Of a DNA stretch of 64,000 nt, positions 9,801-18,875 are shown piece by piece. Position numbers and translations under genes: made by a program. The notes beneath the pieces were generated by a model that searched no databases, was not told the origin of the DNA, and saw nothing but the letters and a program-made list of their open reading frames with translations. The stretch comes from Stieleria bergensis (lineage in GTDB: Bacteria > Planctomycetota > Planctomycetia > Pirellulales > Pirellulaceae), in contig CP036272.1 in the NCBI GenBank assembly GCA_007745635.1, positions 4,435,150 to 4,499,149 on the forward strand, written 5' to 3'. Each line of letters begins with the position of its first letter. Within the stretch, counting starts at the first letter, position 1.

Positions 9801-10337
9801 TCAGTCCACGGTAAAGTCAATGGACTCAGTCATCGGTTGGCCAGCGCCATCGACATTGAGTTCCAATTTCCAACTTCCCGGACGAGCCACAGGCAACAAG
9901 GCCAAATAGCGACCCTCACCGGAGGCCACGAACGGGGACTCAATGATGTCGTCAGCAGCAGCCAAATGATACAGTTTCCCCGCAACAGCCAACGAATCGA
10001 TCCCTTTCTGCTGGGCATCAACGACGGAGACCAGCAAGGCTCGCTTGCCACTTCCATCGACCACATCCGATGCCTCCAAGTCCACCGACCAGCCTAATCG
10101 ATCCGACGCTGTCCGCGACTGCTTGGTCTGATCCCATTGCAGTCCAGCCTGGTAATAGTTTGGCATCACCGCACCACCAGGATCGCCAATCGACATCGTG
10201 ATCACAGCCGTCATGATGGACGCTTGGATGGCGAACAAGAACAAGACCAAACCAATGTAGAATCGTTTGGCTTTGCGTTCCACCTTCGCGTCCGCATCCG
10301 TCTTTCGTAAATCCGACGCTACCGAACTCTGAGACAT
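9801..10337 (-). CDS. ccoH: cbb3 oxidase assembly protein CcoH/FixH
   Basis: FixH-family protein of 178 aa. One N-terminal transmembrane helix (about residues 28-50) is followed by the family signature MPNYYQAGLQWDQ, and a periplasmic beta-rich domain completes the protein. CcoH helps assemble and stabilise the cbb3 complex. The ATG at 10337 overlaps the ccoG stop by one base (TGATG), indicating tight translational coupling; a GTG one codon earlier is less likely. Confidence 0.9.
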   Translation of the reverse strand: MSQSSVASDLRKTDADAKVERKAKRFYIGLVLFLFAIQASIMTAVITMSIGDPGGAVMPNYYQAGLQWDQTKQSRTASDRLGWSVDLEASDVVDGSGKRALLVSVVDAQQKGIDSLAVAGKLYHLAAADDIIESPFVASGEGRYLALLPVARPGSWKLELNVDGAGQPMTESIDFTVD

Positions 10338-11746
10338 CACCCTGGCCCCCGCAATGTGTACTCAAGTCGCCGTTGCTGATCCTGTTGATCTTCAACCGTC
10401 ATGTAAGTGCGTTGCCGTCCGCCATTGCGAGTGAACCCCATGGGAAAGGTAACATGAATGGGCACCAAAACAGAATCGCCAGGTTCCAAAGTCATCATGC
10501 TCGGATCGATCACCTCAATCTCCACGGGCGTTTTCTCCGCTGGATTGACGGTGTACGTTTGCTGTTCATCGGTACGGTTGACCAACCGCAATTTAAATTC
10601 GTTGGAAACGGTACCATCATCAAACTTGGTGAACGGTGCACCGGCTTTGGCCGGCAAAATCCTGGCATCAAATCCACTGCGACTTGAAATGGCGAACACC
10701 AACCCAGTGAACAATACCAACAGCACCAGTGGATAAATCACCGTTCGGAACCGCAACAGGTTTCGAGCCTTGCCAGCGATGGACTCTTGTGAGCCATAGC
10801 GAATCAGCCCGGTGGGCTTGCCAACTTTAGTCATCACATCGTCACAGGCATCGATGCACTGAGTGCAGTTGATGCACTCCATCTGCAATCCCTGGCGAAT
10901 ATCAATTCCGGTCGGACAAACCACCACACACTGATTGCAATCCACGCAATCGCCTGCCACATCGCCTTCGTGCCGTTTCCCTTTCTGACGCGGTTCTCCG
11001 CGTTCAGGATCGTAGGCGACAATCAGCGACTGCTGGTCCAACATGACCGATTGAAAACGTCCATAAGGACAGGCAATCGTGCACAGTTGTTCGCGAAAGA
11101 ACATGAAGTCGAACAGCATTAATCCGACGGTCGCCGACATCACCATGAAGGAAACGGGATGCTCAACCGGCGAGCGACGCATCCACACGGCCAGTTGTTC
11201 CACGCCAACAAAGTACGCCAAGAACGTGTGAGCAAGGAAGCCACACAACAGCAAGTACACCGCGAAGCGACCAAAGAACAACAATCCGCTGACGGCACGC
11301 TTGGGCTTACCGCCCTTCCCTGCTGTCCCTTGAAACAGCCGATCAATCGGCCGGAACAGAAACTCCATGTACACGGTTTGGGGACAGGCCCATCCACACC
11401 AAACACGACCTGCCAGCGTAGTGATCAACATGATCGAAAAGATCACACACAGGATCAACAGCCCCAGCAAGAGCGTATCGGTGGGCAAAAACGTCTGCCC
11501 CAGGACAGTGAACTTTTTGGCTCCGATGTCTAATAGAACCGCAGGCTTTCCGCCGATCTTGATGTGTGGCAACAAGACAAAGATGACCATCAACAAATAG
11601 GCCACCACTCGCCGGCGTTTCCACCAAGCGCCGGTTGACAATTTAGGTGACAGCCAACGTCGACTGCCATCTTGCTCCATGGTGCTAAGCACATGCACAG
11701 GAGCTTCTAACAGAGCATCGTTGTCGAGAACAGTCTTTCCGGCCAT
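10337..11746 (-). CDS. ccoG: cbb3 oxidase accessory ferredoxin protein CcoG/FixG
   Basis: This membrane-bound iron-sulfur protein (469 aa) is thought to reduce Cu(II) during cbb3 maturation. Several transmembrane helices with the RVWCGWACPQTVY signature precede two 4Fe-4S motifs (CVDCNQCVVVCPTG and CINCTQCIDACD). The C-terminal third is an immunoglobulin-like periplasmic domain, the FixG_C region. The ATG at 11746 (MAGKTV) has GAGGTGA about seven bases upstream, so it is chosen over the start nine codons earlier. It is placed between ccoP and ccoH in the operon. Confidence 0.94.
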   Translation of the reverse strand: MAGKTVLDNDALLEAPVHVLSTMEQDGSRRWLSPKLSTGAWWKRRRVVAYLLMVIFVLLPHIKIGGKPAVLLDIGAKKFTVLGQTFLPTDTLLLGLLILCVIFSIMLITTLAGRVWCGWACPQTVYMEFLFRPIDRLFQGTAGKGGKPKRAVSGLLFFGRFAVYLLLCGFLAHTFLAYFVGVEQLAVWMRRSPVEHPVSFMVMSATVGLMLFDFMFFREQLCTIACPYGRFQSVMLDQQSLIVAYDPERGEPRQKGKRHEGDVAGDCVDCNQCVVVCPTGIDIRQGLQMECINCTQCIDACDDVMTKVGKPTGLIRYGSQESIAGKARNLLRFRTVIYPLVLLVLFTGLVFAISSRSGFDARILPAKAGAPFTKFDDGTVSNEFKLRLVNRTDEQQTYTVNPAEKTPVEIEVIDPSMMTLEPGDSVLVPIHVTFPMGFTRNGGRQRTYMTVEDQQDQQRRLEYTLRGPG

Positions 11747-11796
11747 CTCACTCACCTCACTGCACAGCCGCAAGAATTGCGACGGTTTGATTGCAG

Positions 11797-12426
11797 CTAA
11801 GCGCCCTCCGCAGGTTCAGCTTCGCCAGAGTCCTCGGTCGCATCCTCGGTCACTGCGTCACTTGGCGGTTCCGGCCAAGCTGGAATCTCTTGACCTTCGG
11901 CGGGCTTGCCACCTTCGATGTTGGTGCCGCGCAGAGAAGCCACATAAACCGAGACCAAGACAATCTCGTTCATCTGCAGGCGATGTCCCCAAGCGGGCAT
12001 GGCACCGTTGTTGGCACCCTTCTCGATGACTTTCGCGATGTCCGGCAGTGTGCGAATGTGCTTGAAGGCTTCGTCGGTCAGGTTGGGGCCGACTTTGCCT
12101 TCGCCCTTTGCACCGTGACAGCTGGTGCAGTGAGTGGCAAAAACACTTTTACCGAACTTGACCCAGTTTTCCTTTTGCAAGTAGGTCGCCAGAGTGACTT
12201 CATCCGGTTGCAGATCGCCAATCTCTTGGAACTTCAATCGGCTGTTCTCTGCCATCGCACCCTCGAACTGGGACGCGACGGTGCGCTGCCCCGTCTGATA
12301 GTACATCCAGTAAAACGGGCAGATCACAATGGTGGCCACGAACAACCATTTCCACCAACCCGGTAAGGGGTTGTCATATTCTTCGATGCCGTCGTAGGCG
12401 TGGTCAGTTTTTGGGGTTTCACTCAT
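11797..12426 (-). CDS. ccoP: cbb3 oxidase subunit CcoP, single-heme form
   Basis: This is the membrane-anchored cytochrome c subunit of cbb3 oxidase, 209 aa. The N-terminus has the FixP pattern YDNPLPGWWKWLF at the start of a single helix. A linker and one cytochrome c domain follow, with one heme site (CTSCH, about residue 115) and a distal Met in GAMPAWGHRL. Typical CcoP has about 290-310 residues and two heme motifs. Only one is present here, so one cytochrome domain is missing. A Pro/Glu/Ala-rich tail ends the protein. The start overlaps the ccoQ stop by four bases (ATGA). Confidence 0.9.
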   Translation of the reverse strand: MSETPKTDHAYDGIEEYDNPLPGWWKWLFVATIVICPFYWMYYQTGQRTVASQFEGAMAENSRLKFQEIGDLQPDEVTLATYLQKENWVKFGKSVFATHCTSCHGAKGEGKVGPNLTDEAFKHIRTLPDIAKVIEKGANNGAMPAWGHRLQMNEIVLVSVYVASLRGTNIEGGKPAEGQEIPAWPEPPSDAVTEDATEDSGEAEPAEGA

Positions 12427-12599
12427 GATCGTGGGTCCTCCACATCGTCGCTAAGAGGAATAGACGCAAAGCGTTCGGAAGCGCCTTTACTTAACCGCAT
12501 AGCGCCAAACATGATGAACAAAAAAGTGCAAACAAAAAACAAGAGAGCCAGCTCAGCACAGGCCGAGTAGTTCAGGAAAGAAACAACTTCTTTTAACAT
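12423..12599 (-). CDS. ccoQ: cbb3 oxidase small subunit CcoQ-like
   Basis: A short frame encodes 58 residues beginning MLKEVVSFLNYSACAE. It has one hydrophobic helix (LALLFFVCTFLFIMFGAMRL) and a short charged tail, the form of CcoQ/FixQ. Its ATG overlaps the ccoNO stop by one base (TAATG) and its stop overlaps the ccoP start by four bases, so it fills the ccoN-O to ccoP gap exactly. Size, topology and position support the assignment; sequence conservation in this family is low. Confidence 0.85.
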   Translation of the reverse strand: MLKEVVSFLNYSACAELALLFFVCTFLFIMFGAMRLSKGASERFASIPLSDDVEDPRS

Positions 12600-14935
12600 T
12601 ACTCAGCTCCCTCCATGGTTTCAGCACCTTCTGCTGCAGGTTCTTCAGTCGCAGGATCGGTTTCAGGCTCTGGTGTTTTAAACGCGTCGACTCCCAATCG
12701 CTGGACATACGCAATCAACGCAATCACTTTTTTGTCCATTTGATCCGGTGGCCCACCTTGGGACACGATGTCGGCAACGATCTGCTCGGCCTGACGGTAC
12801 GCGACGTCTCCCGTGTTGGTGAGCGCCTCTTCGCTGTATTCTGCACCCAACACGTGAGCGGCTTGGACGTGCTTGACGATTTCTTCATAAGGAATCTCGT
12901 CGTGAAGCAAATGCTTGTAGTTTGGCATCACCGATCCCTCGACCTGGCCGGCCGGATCTTCGAAGTGATCCCAGTGCCACTTACTGCTCTGACGCCCACC
13001 TTCGCGAGCCAAGTCAGGCCCGATACGCCGACTGCCCCATTGGAACGGACGATCGTAAATGAACTCGCCAGCTTTGCTGTATTCACCATACCGCAACACT
13101 TCGGCGACCATCGGACGAACCATCTGCGAGTGACAGTTAAAGCAACCTTCCGAGACATAAATGTGTCGCCCATACAGCTCTAGCGGCGTGTAAGGCTTGA
13201 CCGTGGCAATGGTCGGCACGTTGGATCGGATCAAGAAAGTGGGAACCAGTTCGAACAGCGTGGCAACCACGACGGCGACCGTCACCAGGACGGTGAATTT
13301 GACCGGCAAGCGTTCCCACCTGCGGTGCCACCCCATCCGGGCCCAAATGTCAATTTTCTTCCCAAGGTCCAACATCGGCACATCAGCCAACTTGCCTTGC
13401 GAGGTGTCAGTGGACTCCTCAGCCGACGGCTGATAATCATTGGTCAACCTCGGAGCGGTGTGTACCGGCACCTCATACTTGCTGGGACGAGCCATCCAAG
13501 TCATCAGCGTATTGGCACACAACATCACCACACCAGCGACATACAGCGTTCCGCCGATGACGCGTCCCCACCACAGCCATTGAATTTCCTGAATGGTTTC
13601 AACGAAGATGGGATTGGACAGGTTGCCGGTTTCGTCCAGCCCTCGCCACATCATGCCTTGCATCAAGCCAGCCATGTAAATCGGAATGATGTACAGCAGA
13701 ATGCCCGCCGTTCCAATCCAGAAGTGCAGATTGACCAGCCTGTCACTCCACATTTTGGTTTGATAAATCCGTGGCAGCAGCCAGTACAGCATGCCAAATG
13801 CCATGAAGCCGTTCCAGCCTAAGGCGCCCGAGTGAACGTGAGCAATGGTCCAGTCGGTGTAGTGACTCAGTGCATTGACGGACTTGATCGAAAGCATTGG
13901 CCCCTCGAACGTTGCCATGCCGTAAAACGTGATGCCGACAACAAAGAATTTAAGCACTGGATCGGAGGCCACTTTGTGCCACGCACCTCGCAGTGTCAAC
14001 AAACCGTTGATCATCCCACCCCAACTGGGCATCCAAAGCATCAAACTGAACAGCATGCCCAGCGTGCTGGCCCATTCCGGCAATGAGGTGTAGTGCAAGT
14101 GGTGCGGGCCAGCCCAAATGTAAATGAAGACCAACGACCAAAAGTGAATGATGCTCAGCCGATAACTGAAGACCGGGCGCTCAGCGGCTTTGGGCAGATA
14201 GTAGTACATCAGCCCCAAGAACGGCGTGGTCAAAAAGAACGCCACCGCGTTGTGACCATACCACCACTGCATGAAGGCGTCCTGGACACCCGCGTAAACG
14301 CTGTAACTCTTAAACCAGCCAACAGGTACGACCAAGTTATTAAAGACATGCAAAAGGGCGACCGTGATGATCGTCGCGATGTAGAACCACAGTGCGACAT
14401 ACATGTGTCGCTCCCGACGATTCAACAACGTCATCAAGAAGTTGCCACCAAAGATAAACAGCCAAACAACCGCGATCAAAATATCGATCGGCCACTCCAG
14501 CTCGGCATACTCCTTGCCTTGCGTGATCCCAAACGGCAAGCTCGCCGCAGCCAAAACAATCACCAGTTGCCAGCCCCAGAAATGCAACCGGCTTAGCAAA
14601 TCACTCCACATTCGAGCTTTGCACAACCGCTGGGTGCTGTAATAAATCGCCGCGAAAATCGCGTTACCCGCGAAAGCGAAAATCGCAGCGTTGGTATGCA
14701 ACGGTCTGAGCCGAGCAAAGGACAACCAAGGCCGACCATCGGTCAACTCAGGCATCACCAATAAGACCGCAACAATTAACCCAGCCAGCGTTCCCACCAA
14801 ACCCCAGACCACCGTCGCGGTGACAAACATGCGAACAATCGAATCATCGTAGCTAAACGATTCGACCTCGGGACTCGGTGCAGGAGAATAGGGTTGGCTT
14901 GACGATTGTGATTTGTCAGCAAGCTGCATATCCAT
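12599..14935 (-). CDS. ccoNO: Fused cbb3 oxidase subunits I and II (CcoN-CcoO)
   Basis: A single 778-residue protein joins the catalytic heme-copper subunit CcoN (about residues 1-500) and the membrane-bound cytochrome c subunit CcoO (about 560-740). The CcoN part has the helix pattern of family C oxidases, with His-bearing segments such as LRPLHTNAAIFAF, WWYGHNAVAFFLT and HVHSGALGWNGF. The CcoO part has YGRHIYVSEGCFNCHSQMVR (heme site CFNCH), WGSRRIGPDLAREGG and VMPNYKHL with the axial Met. A linker of about 50 hydrophilic residues and one helix connects them. ccoN and ccoO are usually separate genes; fusions are known in some lineages. It is first in the cbb3 operon. Confidence 0.95.
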   Translation of the reverse strand: MDMQLADKSQSSSQPYSPAPSPEVESFSYDDSIVRMFVTATVVWGLVGTLAGLIVAVLLVMPELTDGRPWLSFARLRPLHTNAAIFAFAGNAIFAAIYYSTQRLCKARMWSDLLSRLHFWGWQLVIVLAAASLPFGITQGKEYAELEWPIDILIAVVWLFIFGGNFLMTLLNRRERHMYVALWFYIATIITVALLHVFNNLVVPVGWFKSYSVYAGVQDAFMQWWYGHNAVAFFLTTPFLGLMYYYLPKAAERPVFSYRLSIIHFWSLVFIYIWAGPHHLHYTSLPEWASTLGMLFSLMLWMPSWGGMINGLLTLRGAWHKVASDPVLKFFVVGITFYGMATFEGPMLSIKSVNALSHYTDWTIAHVHSGALGWNGFMAFGMLYWLLPRIYQTKMWSDRLVNLHFWIGTAGILLYIIPIYMAGLMQGMMWRGLDETGNLSNPIFVETIQEIQWLWWGRVIGGTLYVAGVVMLCANTLMTWMARPSKYEVPVHTAPRLTNDYQPSAEESTDTSQGKLADVPMLDLGKKIDIWARMGWHRRWERLPVKFTVLVTVAVVVATLFELVPTFLIRSNVPTIATVKPYTPLELYGRHIYVSEGCFNCHSQMVRPMVAEVLRYGEYSKAGEFIYDRPFQWGSRRIGPDLAREGGRQSSKWHWDHFEDPAGQVEGSVMPNYKHLLHDEIPYEEIVKHVQAAHVLGAEYSEEALTNTGDVAYRQAEQIVADIVSQGGPPDQMDKKVIALIAYVQRLGVDAFKTPEPETDPATEEPAAEGAETMEGAE

Positions 14936-15528
14936 CAGCGGCTATTTCTATTTGAACGAGTATCAAACGTGAGAACGGGTCACGGATCCCGATCCACATA
15001 TCTCTACAAATTTAGTACCAAATTAGTATCGCGTACCAGCACAGCTACCGTCGATCGCGTCGAAACGAGGCAAAGTATTCATTTCCGTGACGCTTTGCCG
15101 CAGGTGAAATTGCCAAACTTGCGCATTGTCACATGCCGTTTTCGCACAGCCAGATGTGCCAACTGGCGCGCAGCAAAGCATCCATCAGCCCCCGCGACCA
15201 AAACGAAGACCAGTGCATGATGGGTTTCCCTTTTTGAGCACCTGGCTGTCAAAAGCTCAAGCGACGCCCGCTGAAAATCAATGCTGCAACAAGCACGCCA
15301 GCAAAAGAGCGTGATTTGCCATGCCAATGCACGCGCTAACCCGCCCGTTCAGGTAGCCATCGCCTTCAACACATTGCTCCGAAACCAAAACGAACAGCCC
15401 TCTTCTTCGAATCGCCCCCGTTTGAGCATTGATATGGCACCCCGATTGCTCTTCAGGGACTGACAACTGGCTGAGCCTCACCGCATGGCCGGAAAACACC
15501 TGTCTCGCATGCCTTCCGGGTGACCGCA
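14936..15528. promoter_or_regulatory. Divergent region upstream of ccoNO, with a tandem operator-like repeat
   Basis: This 590-base region separates ccoNO from a plus-strand hypothetical gene and should contain the cbb3 operon promoter. The most distinctive element is a tandem direct repeat of 11 bases at 15009-15019 and 15020-15030 (AATTTAGTACC / AAATTAGTATC, 9 of 11 identical), 75-95 bases upstream of the ccoNO start, followed by GTAC at 15032-15035. It resembles a regulator binding site, but I cannot name the regulator. I saw no canonical FNR box (TTGAT-N4-ATCAA). The remaining sequence shows no gene. Confidence 0.45.
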
Positions 15529-16176
15529 ATGCCGTTAGAAACCACTCCGCTACGCTTGACGCCGCAGCCGCTCACGGCGTGTGAGGAAAGCAGCTTGCAG
15601 GCCGCCTTTTTCATCTCAGCCGAACCCTGGCTCGTCCAATCAATCCAGCGATCGCACACCGATCAGGTGCTCGAACGGGAAATCCTGATCTCAATGGGCT
15701 TGCAAACGCCGCCGGACAGCGATTCGCGACGTAGTCCATTGCCCTCATTGACCTTGGGGGCTTACTTGTACACGCCCTTGGTGTTCGTCGCTTGGGCGAA
15801 CCCCGCTTGGTACAGCGTGCTGGGCAGCAACGAGAAGCGTCAGGCGATGATTGGCTCTCTGCTAATGCAAGCGGTTGCTGGAAACCCTCTGGCGTTTCAA
15901 CTGATTCAGCACTGGACAGTCAGCCGCCCTCCCAGAACGCTATGGCAAAATTGGGTGCGCTGTGCCACGAACCAACCTGACCGCGAGCCCTCCGCAATGA
16001 CACCGGGAATCAATCGCGAAATGACACCAAGCATCCACCGAGTGATCCTGGAGCAATGCGAACAATTGGCTCAGTCGACCACCAACCTTTCGATCAACAA
16101 AACGCAACTCAAATCACAGCAACGCATGTTGCGGACGATCGCAGAAACATTGAACTCAGATCACACCCTCAATTAA
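15529..16176 (+). CDS. Hypothetical protein
   Basis: A 215-residue protein of unrecognised family. It begins MPLETTPLRLTPQPL. Its central part is moderately hydrophobic (LTLGAYLYTPLVFVAWANPAWY), with no signal peptide or clear membrane helix, and its C-terminal third is Gln/Ser/Thr-rich and probably helical. It contains isolated cysteines but no metal-binding pair. Codon use and length support a real gene. Its divergent position next to ccoNO does not by itself imply a respiratory role. An ATG three codons upstream (15520) is also possible. Confidence 0.55.
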   Translation: MPLETTPLRLTPQPLTACEESSLQAAFFISAEPWLVQSIQRSHTDQVLEREILISMGLQTPPDSDSRRSPLPSLTLGAYLYTPLVFVAWANPAWYSVLGSNEKRQAMIGSLLMQAVAGNPLAFQLIQHWTVSRPPRTLWQNWVRCATNQPDREPSAMTPGINREMTPSIHRVILEQCEQLAQSTTNLSINKTQLKSQQRMLRTIAETLNSDHTLN

Positions 16177-16303
16177 GCAGTTGATTTCAACCGTCTGCAT
16201 GTCCCTTGCCCACCCTGCACGTCCCTTGCCCACCCCGGACCTCACTTACGAAACGCATTCAGCGGAACACCCGTCCCCGTTACCTACCATCACGAGAAAA
16301 TAG

Positions 16304-16813
16304 ATGTTAAAAACTGGCTTCATTGCAGTGATCGGCATGACACTGTTGATTGCATTGCTGCAACCGACCCACTTGTTGTTCAACCACCAGGACTCCAACG
16401 CCGTCGGCCAACAACCCGACAGCGGAACGGAACTGAACCCCAAGCACGTGCCGCCGCTAATGAGACAGAAGTTGGACCGAGCAAAATCGATTCTGGAAGG
16501 CCTGACACTTGAGAATTACGACAAAATTGCCAGTAGCGCACGGCAGCTTCGCTTGTTGAGCACGGAAACCGGTTGGAACGTCGTGCAGACCGAACAATAT
16601 CGCATCTATAGCGAACAGTTTCGCCGCGATTGCTCGTCCCTTGAACAAGCCGCCAAGGCAAAAGACGTCAACCGCGCCGCGCTGGCTTATGTTGGTTTGA
16701 CCGTGCACTGCGTGCAATGTCACAGCTACATCCGTGAAAACAAGATCAAACTGACCGACGGCTCGCTGCCCAAACTTCCCAACCACAAGCGTGCCCTGGT
16801 GGCGCATCCGTAA
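16304..16813 (+). CDS. Small secreted or anchored monoheme cytochrome c
   Basis: A 169-residue protein with an N-terminal hydrophobic segment (residues 5-22) that could be a signal peptide or anchor. A helical domain follows, ending in one heme-binding motif CVQCH (about residue 136). A heme site near the C-terminus of a four-helix-like domain is the pattern of class II cytochromes (cytochrome c' / c-556). It sits between the two oxidase loci and could be a periplasmic electron carrier, but this is inference from position. Confidence 0.7.
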   Translation: MLKTGFIAVIGMTLLIALLQPTHLLFNHQDSNAVGQQPDSGTELNPKHVPPLMRQKLDRAKSILEGLTLENYDKIASSARQLRLLSTETGWNVVQTEQYRIYSEQFRRDCSSLEQAAKAKDVNRAALAYVGLTVHCVQCHSYIRENKIKLTDGSLPKLPNHKRALVAHP

Positions 16814-16958
16814 CGACCAACCACCAATGGGCTTCCACCGGAAAAGGTTCTAAACCAGCCGCGCGGCTAACTCTGCGCGGCTGCCTTGCCTTGCTCGTGT
16901 GCTCTGACGACGGGAACGAAATGCGGCAAGAACTCAATCAGCCGCCCCGCTTGGTGTC

Positions 16959-18689
16959 CTAAAGCGGAAACTCTGGCAGCTCATCATACAGCGGCAGATA
17001 GCGATAGTAGACTTCTAATGTCAACGTCGCCATGCAGGTGGTGTACAGACGACCACCGACATCGCCATAACGATCACCGGGAAAGTGCCAGCTCCCGGCT
17101 TCATGGCCCCGTTTTGCTTGCGTCTTCACCAAGTAATCACGCATCTGCTGATTCCACTGTGGCCACAGCTCATTGCGTGTATGGAAAATCAATAGCGTGG
17201 CATAGTAGTCATGATAGATGTTCTTCTGCGTCGGCCCGGCTTCAGCAATCTCATAAACGGCCCGGTCAAATAAAGTCTGGCCAGGTCCGTGCCCCAGAAA
17301 GGTCAAGATGGTTAGCGCGACCGCCGTGGTGGTCTTTTGAGCTTCCGGAGTACGATAACCGAAGTGATACCCCGGTTGCTCACGAACAGTCATCAAGAAA
17401 TCGACCACGCGCCGAAACAACGTTGTCGGCAACGAGAATCCCAACTTTTTGGCACCCACCATGGACATGACTTGCCAGCCGGTGATTGTCGTGTCCCCCT
17501 TCACACCAGGAATGTAGCCCCAAGAACCGCCTTCGTGTTGCGCTGCACTGGTGAACTGAACGCCGCGATTGACAAACTGCATCATTGCGGGATCCACTTG
17601 GCCGTCCTGCCTACTCATCACCATGGCCTCTGTCAGCGCTAACATGGCGATGCCGTGGCCGTACATGCTGCCGCGCTGTAGATCGATTCCAAAGTCGGAC
17701 TCACGGCCAATCTGCCGCAGGTAGTAAATCCCCTTCTGAACATTCTGCTGGTAGGGCCCCTTCAGATCGTTGTAGCCCGCACCAAGAAAGCACAACAGCG
17801 CCAGCCCGGTCGCCGCGGTCGAAGGCGTCGGGGTCTCCGCGCCAATGGGCCGCCCATGACGACATCGACCGGAACAGGGATCTTGACGCAAATCAAATGA
17901 CCACGAACCATCGGAGCGCTGGTGAGCCGCCAGCCACTGCAGGGCTGCTTCAACGGCCGCCTCACTTTCAGGCGTCGCACCAAAATGATCGCCTTGGGCA
18001 ATTCGGCCTTCCGGTGTTCGCGCTGAGTAACCGCCTCCAGATGCACTGCGCATTGGGACCATCGCGTTACTGCTAACGCTGCCAGAGGCAAGCATAGCCT
18101 TTAAGGCTTCTAACTCGCGATCCACCGTCTGCTTGACTGGCGAATCCAGACTGGCAATCACTGACCTGGCGGTCACATCCGGAATCTTCACCGGCGTTAG
18201 CTCGCTGACATCGTTCCGTTGATCCTTCTGCTGCTCAGGCTGGAGAAGATTGACCGACAAGTCGACTTCATTGCCATCGTTCTGGCCGAGTTCGGCCTGG
18301 ATACTAAAACCCCGCTCCGTCCCGCTAAACGAGATGCTCAGCCAAGCCAATAGGATAACCACCAACAGGTGAACGATCACGCTGGCCATCCAACCGATGA
18401 TCCGCCGATTCCCAGACTCCCCGCCAAGAGCACCACCGGCAACCCGTTCGTCGTCCATTTCCGCGATGGTTGGGATCGGGGGCTGATGAACAACCCGCTT
18501 CGCGTTGCGATCCAATTCAGAACCAGACGCCGTCTGTCGCGCAGGATTCTCGCCATGCTCAGGTGGCAAGCCAGAGTGACCGGTTGAATCGATTTTGCGT
18601 TTCACGTCAAACCGGCGGGCAGAACGGAATTTCGGGAAGAAAGCGACTGTAGGACACAAGCGGTGATGAAAGACGCAACGCCACCTCAC
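16959..18689 (-). CDS. Membrane-anchored squalene-cyclase/prenyltransferase-repeat protein
   Basis: A 576-residue protein with one transmembrane helix (IIGWMASVIVHLLVVILLAW) after a basic, Pro-rich N-terminal region. A large alpha/alpha-barrel-like domain follows, with repeats of the type ALQWLAAHQRSDGSWSF and GIYYLRQIG. Such repeats occur in squalene-hopene cyclases, prenyltransferases and related planctomycete proteins. The catalytic DXDD motif of cyclases is not apparent, so an enzymatic role is doubtful. A Cys pair lies in DPCSGRCRHGRP. The start is uncertain: the frame opens with a GTG at 18689 and no ribosome-binding site is obvious. It is transcribed toward the cbb3 locus but separated from the cox operon by a terminator. 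Confidence 0.7.
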   Translation of the reverse strand: MRWRCVFHHRLCPTVAFFPKFRSARRFDVKRKIDSTGHSGLPPEHGENPARQTASGSELDRNAKRVVHQPPIPTIAEMDDERVAGGALGGESGNRRIIGWMASVIVHLLVVILLAWLSISFSGTERGFSIQAELGQNDGNEVDLSVNLLQPEQQKDQRNDVSELTPVKIPDVTARSVIASLDSPVKQTVDRELEALKAMLASGSVSSNAMVPMRSASGGGYSARTPEGRIAQGDHFGATPESEAAVEAALQWLAAHQRSDGSWSFDLRQDPCSGRCRHGRPIGAETPTPSTAATGLALLCFLGAGYNDLKGPYQQNVQKGIYYLRQIGRESDFGIDLQRGSMYGHGIAMLALTEAMVMSRQDGQVDPAMMQFVNRGVQFTSAAQHEGGSWGYIPGVKGDTTITGWQVMSMVGAKKLGFSLPTTLFRRVVDFLMTVREQPGYHFGYRTPEAQKTTTAVALTILTFLGHGPGQTLFDRAVYEIAEAGPTQKNIYHDYYATLLIFHTRNELWPQWNQQMRDYLVKTQAKRGHEAGSWHFPGDRYGDVGGRLYTTCMATLTLEVYYRYLPLYDELPEFPL

Positions 18690-18814
18690 CGCAGTCCAAC
18701 TATAGCTTTCGCGTAGCGCCCTTTATCGTCACCGAAAATCCTCTCGCTACAACCAAACCTCATGCCGATCGTTCAGAAGTTGCAGAGGTGTCACGCAAGC
18801 ATCTGTGGAGCAAG

Positions 18815-18849
18815 CACAAAAAAATGCACCCTCCATCGAAGGTGCATTT
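18815..18849 (-). terminator. Intrinsic terminator of the ACIII-caa3 operon
   Basis: On the minus strand a perfect 9 bp stem (AAATGCACC at 18841-18849 and GGTGCATTT at 18822-18830, 10-base loop) runs directly into a run of T residues (18819-18826). It lies 26 bases after the ctaF stop codon. This is a standard Rho-independent terminator and marks the end of the long operon that starts at actA. Confidence 0.88.
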
Positions 18850-18875
18850 CAGTGATTCAGTTGTATGACGGCCTA

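Noticed and set aside
14936..15528. FNR/Anr box upstream of the cbb3 operon
   Set aside because: No TTGAT-N4-ATCAA or close variant was found; only the tandem 11 bp repeat stands out.
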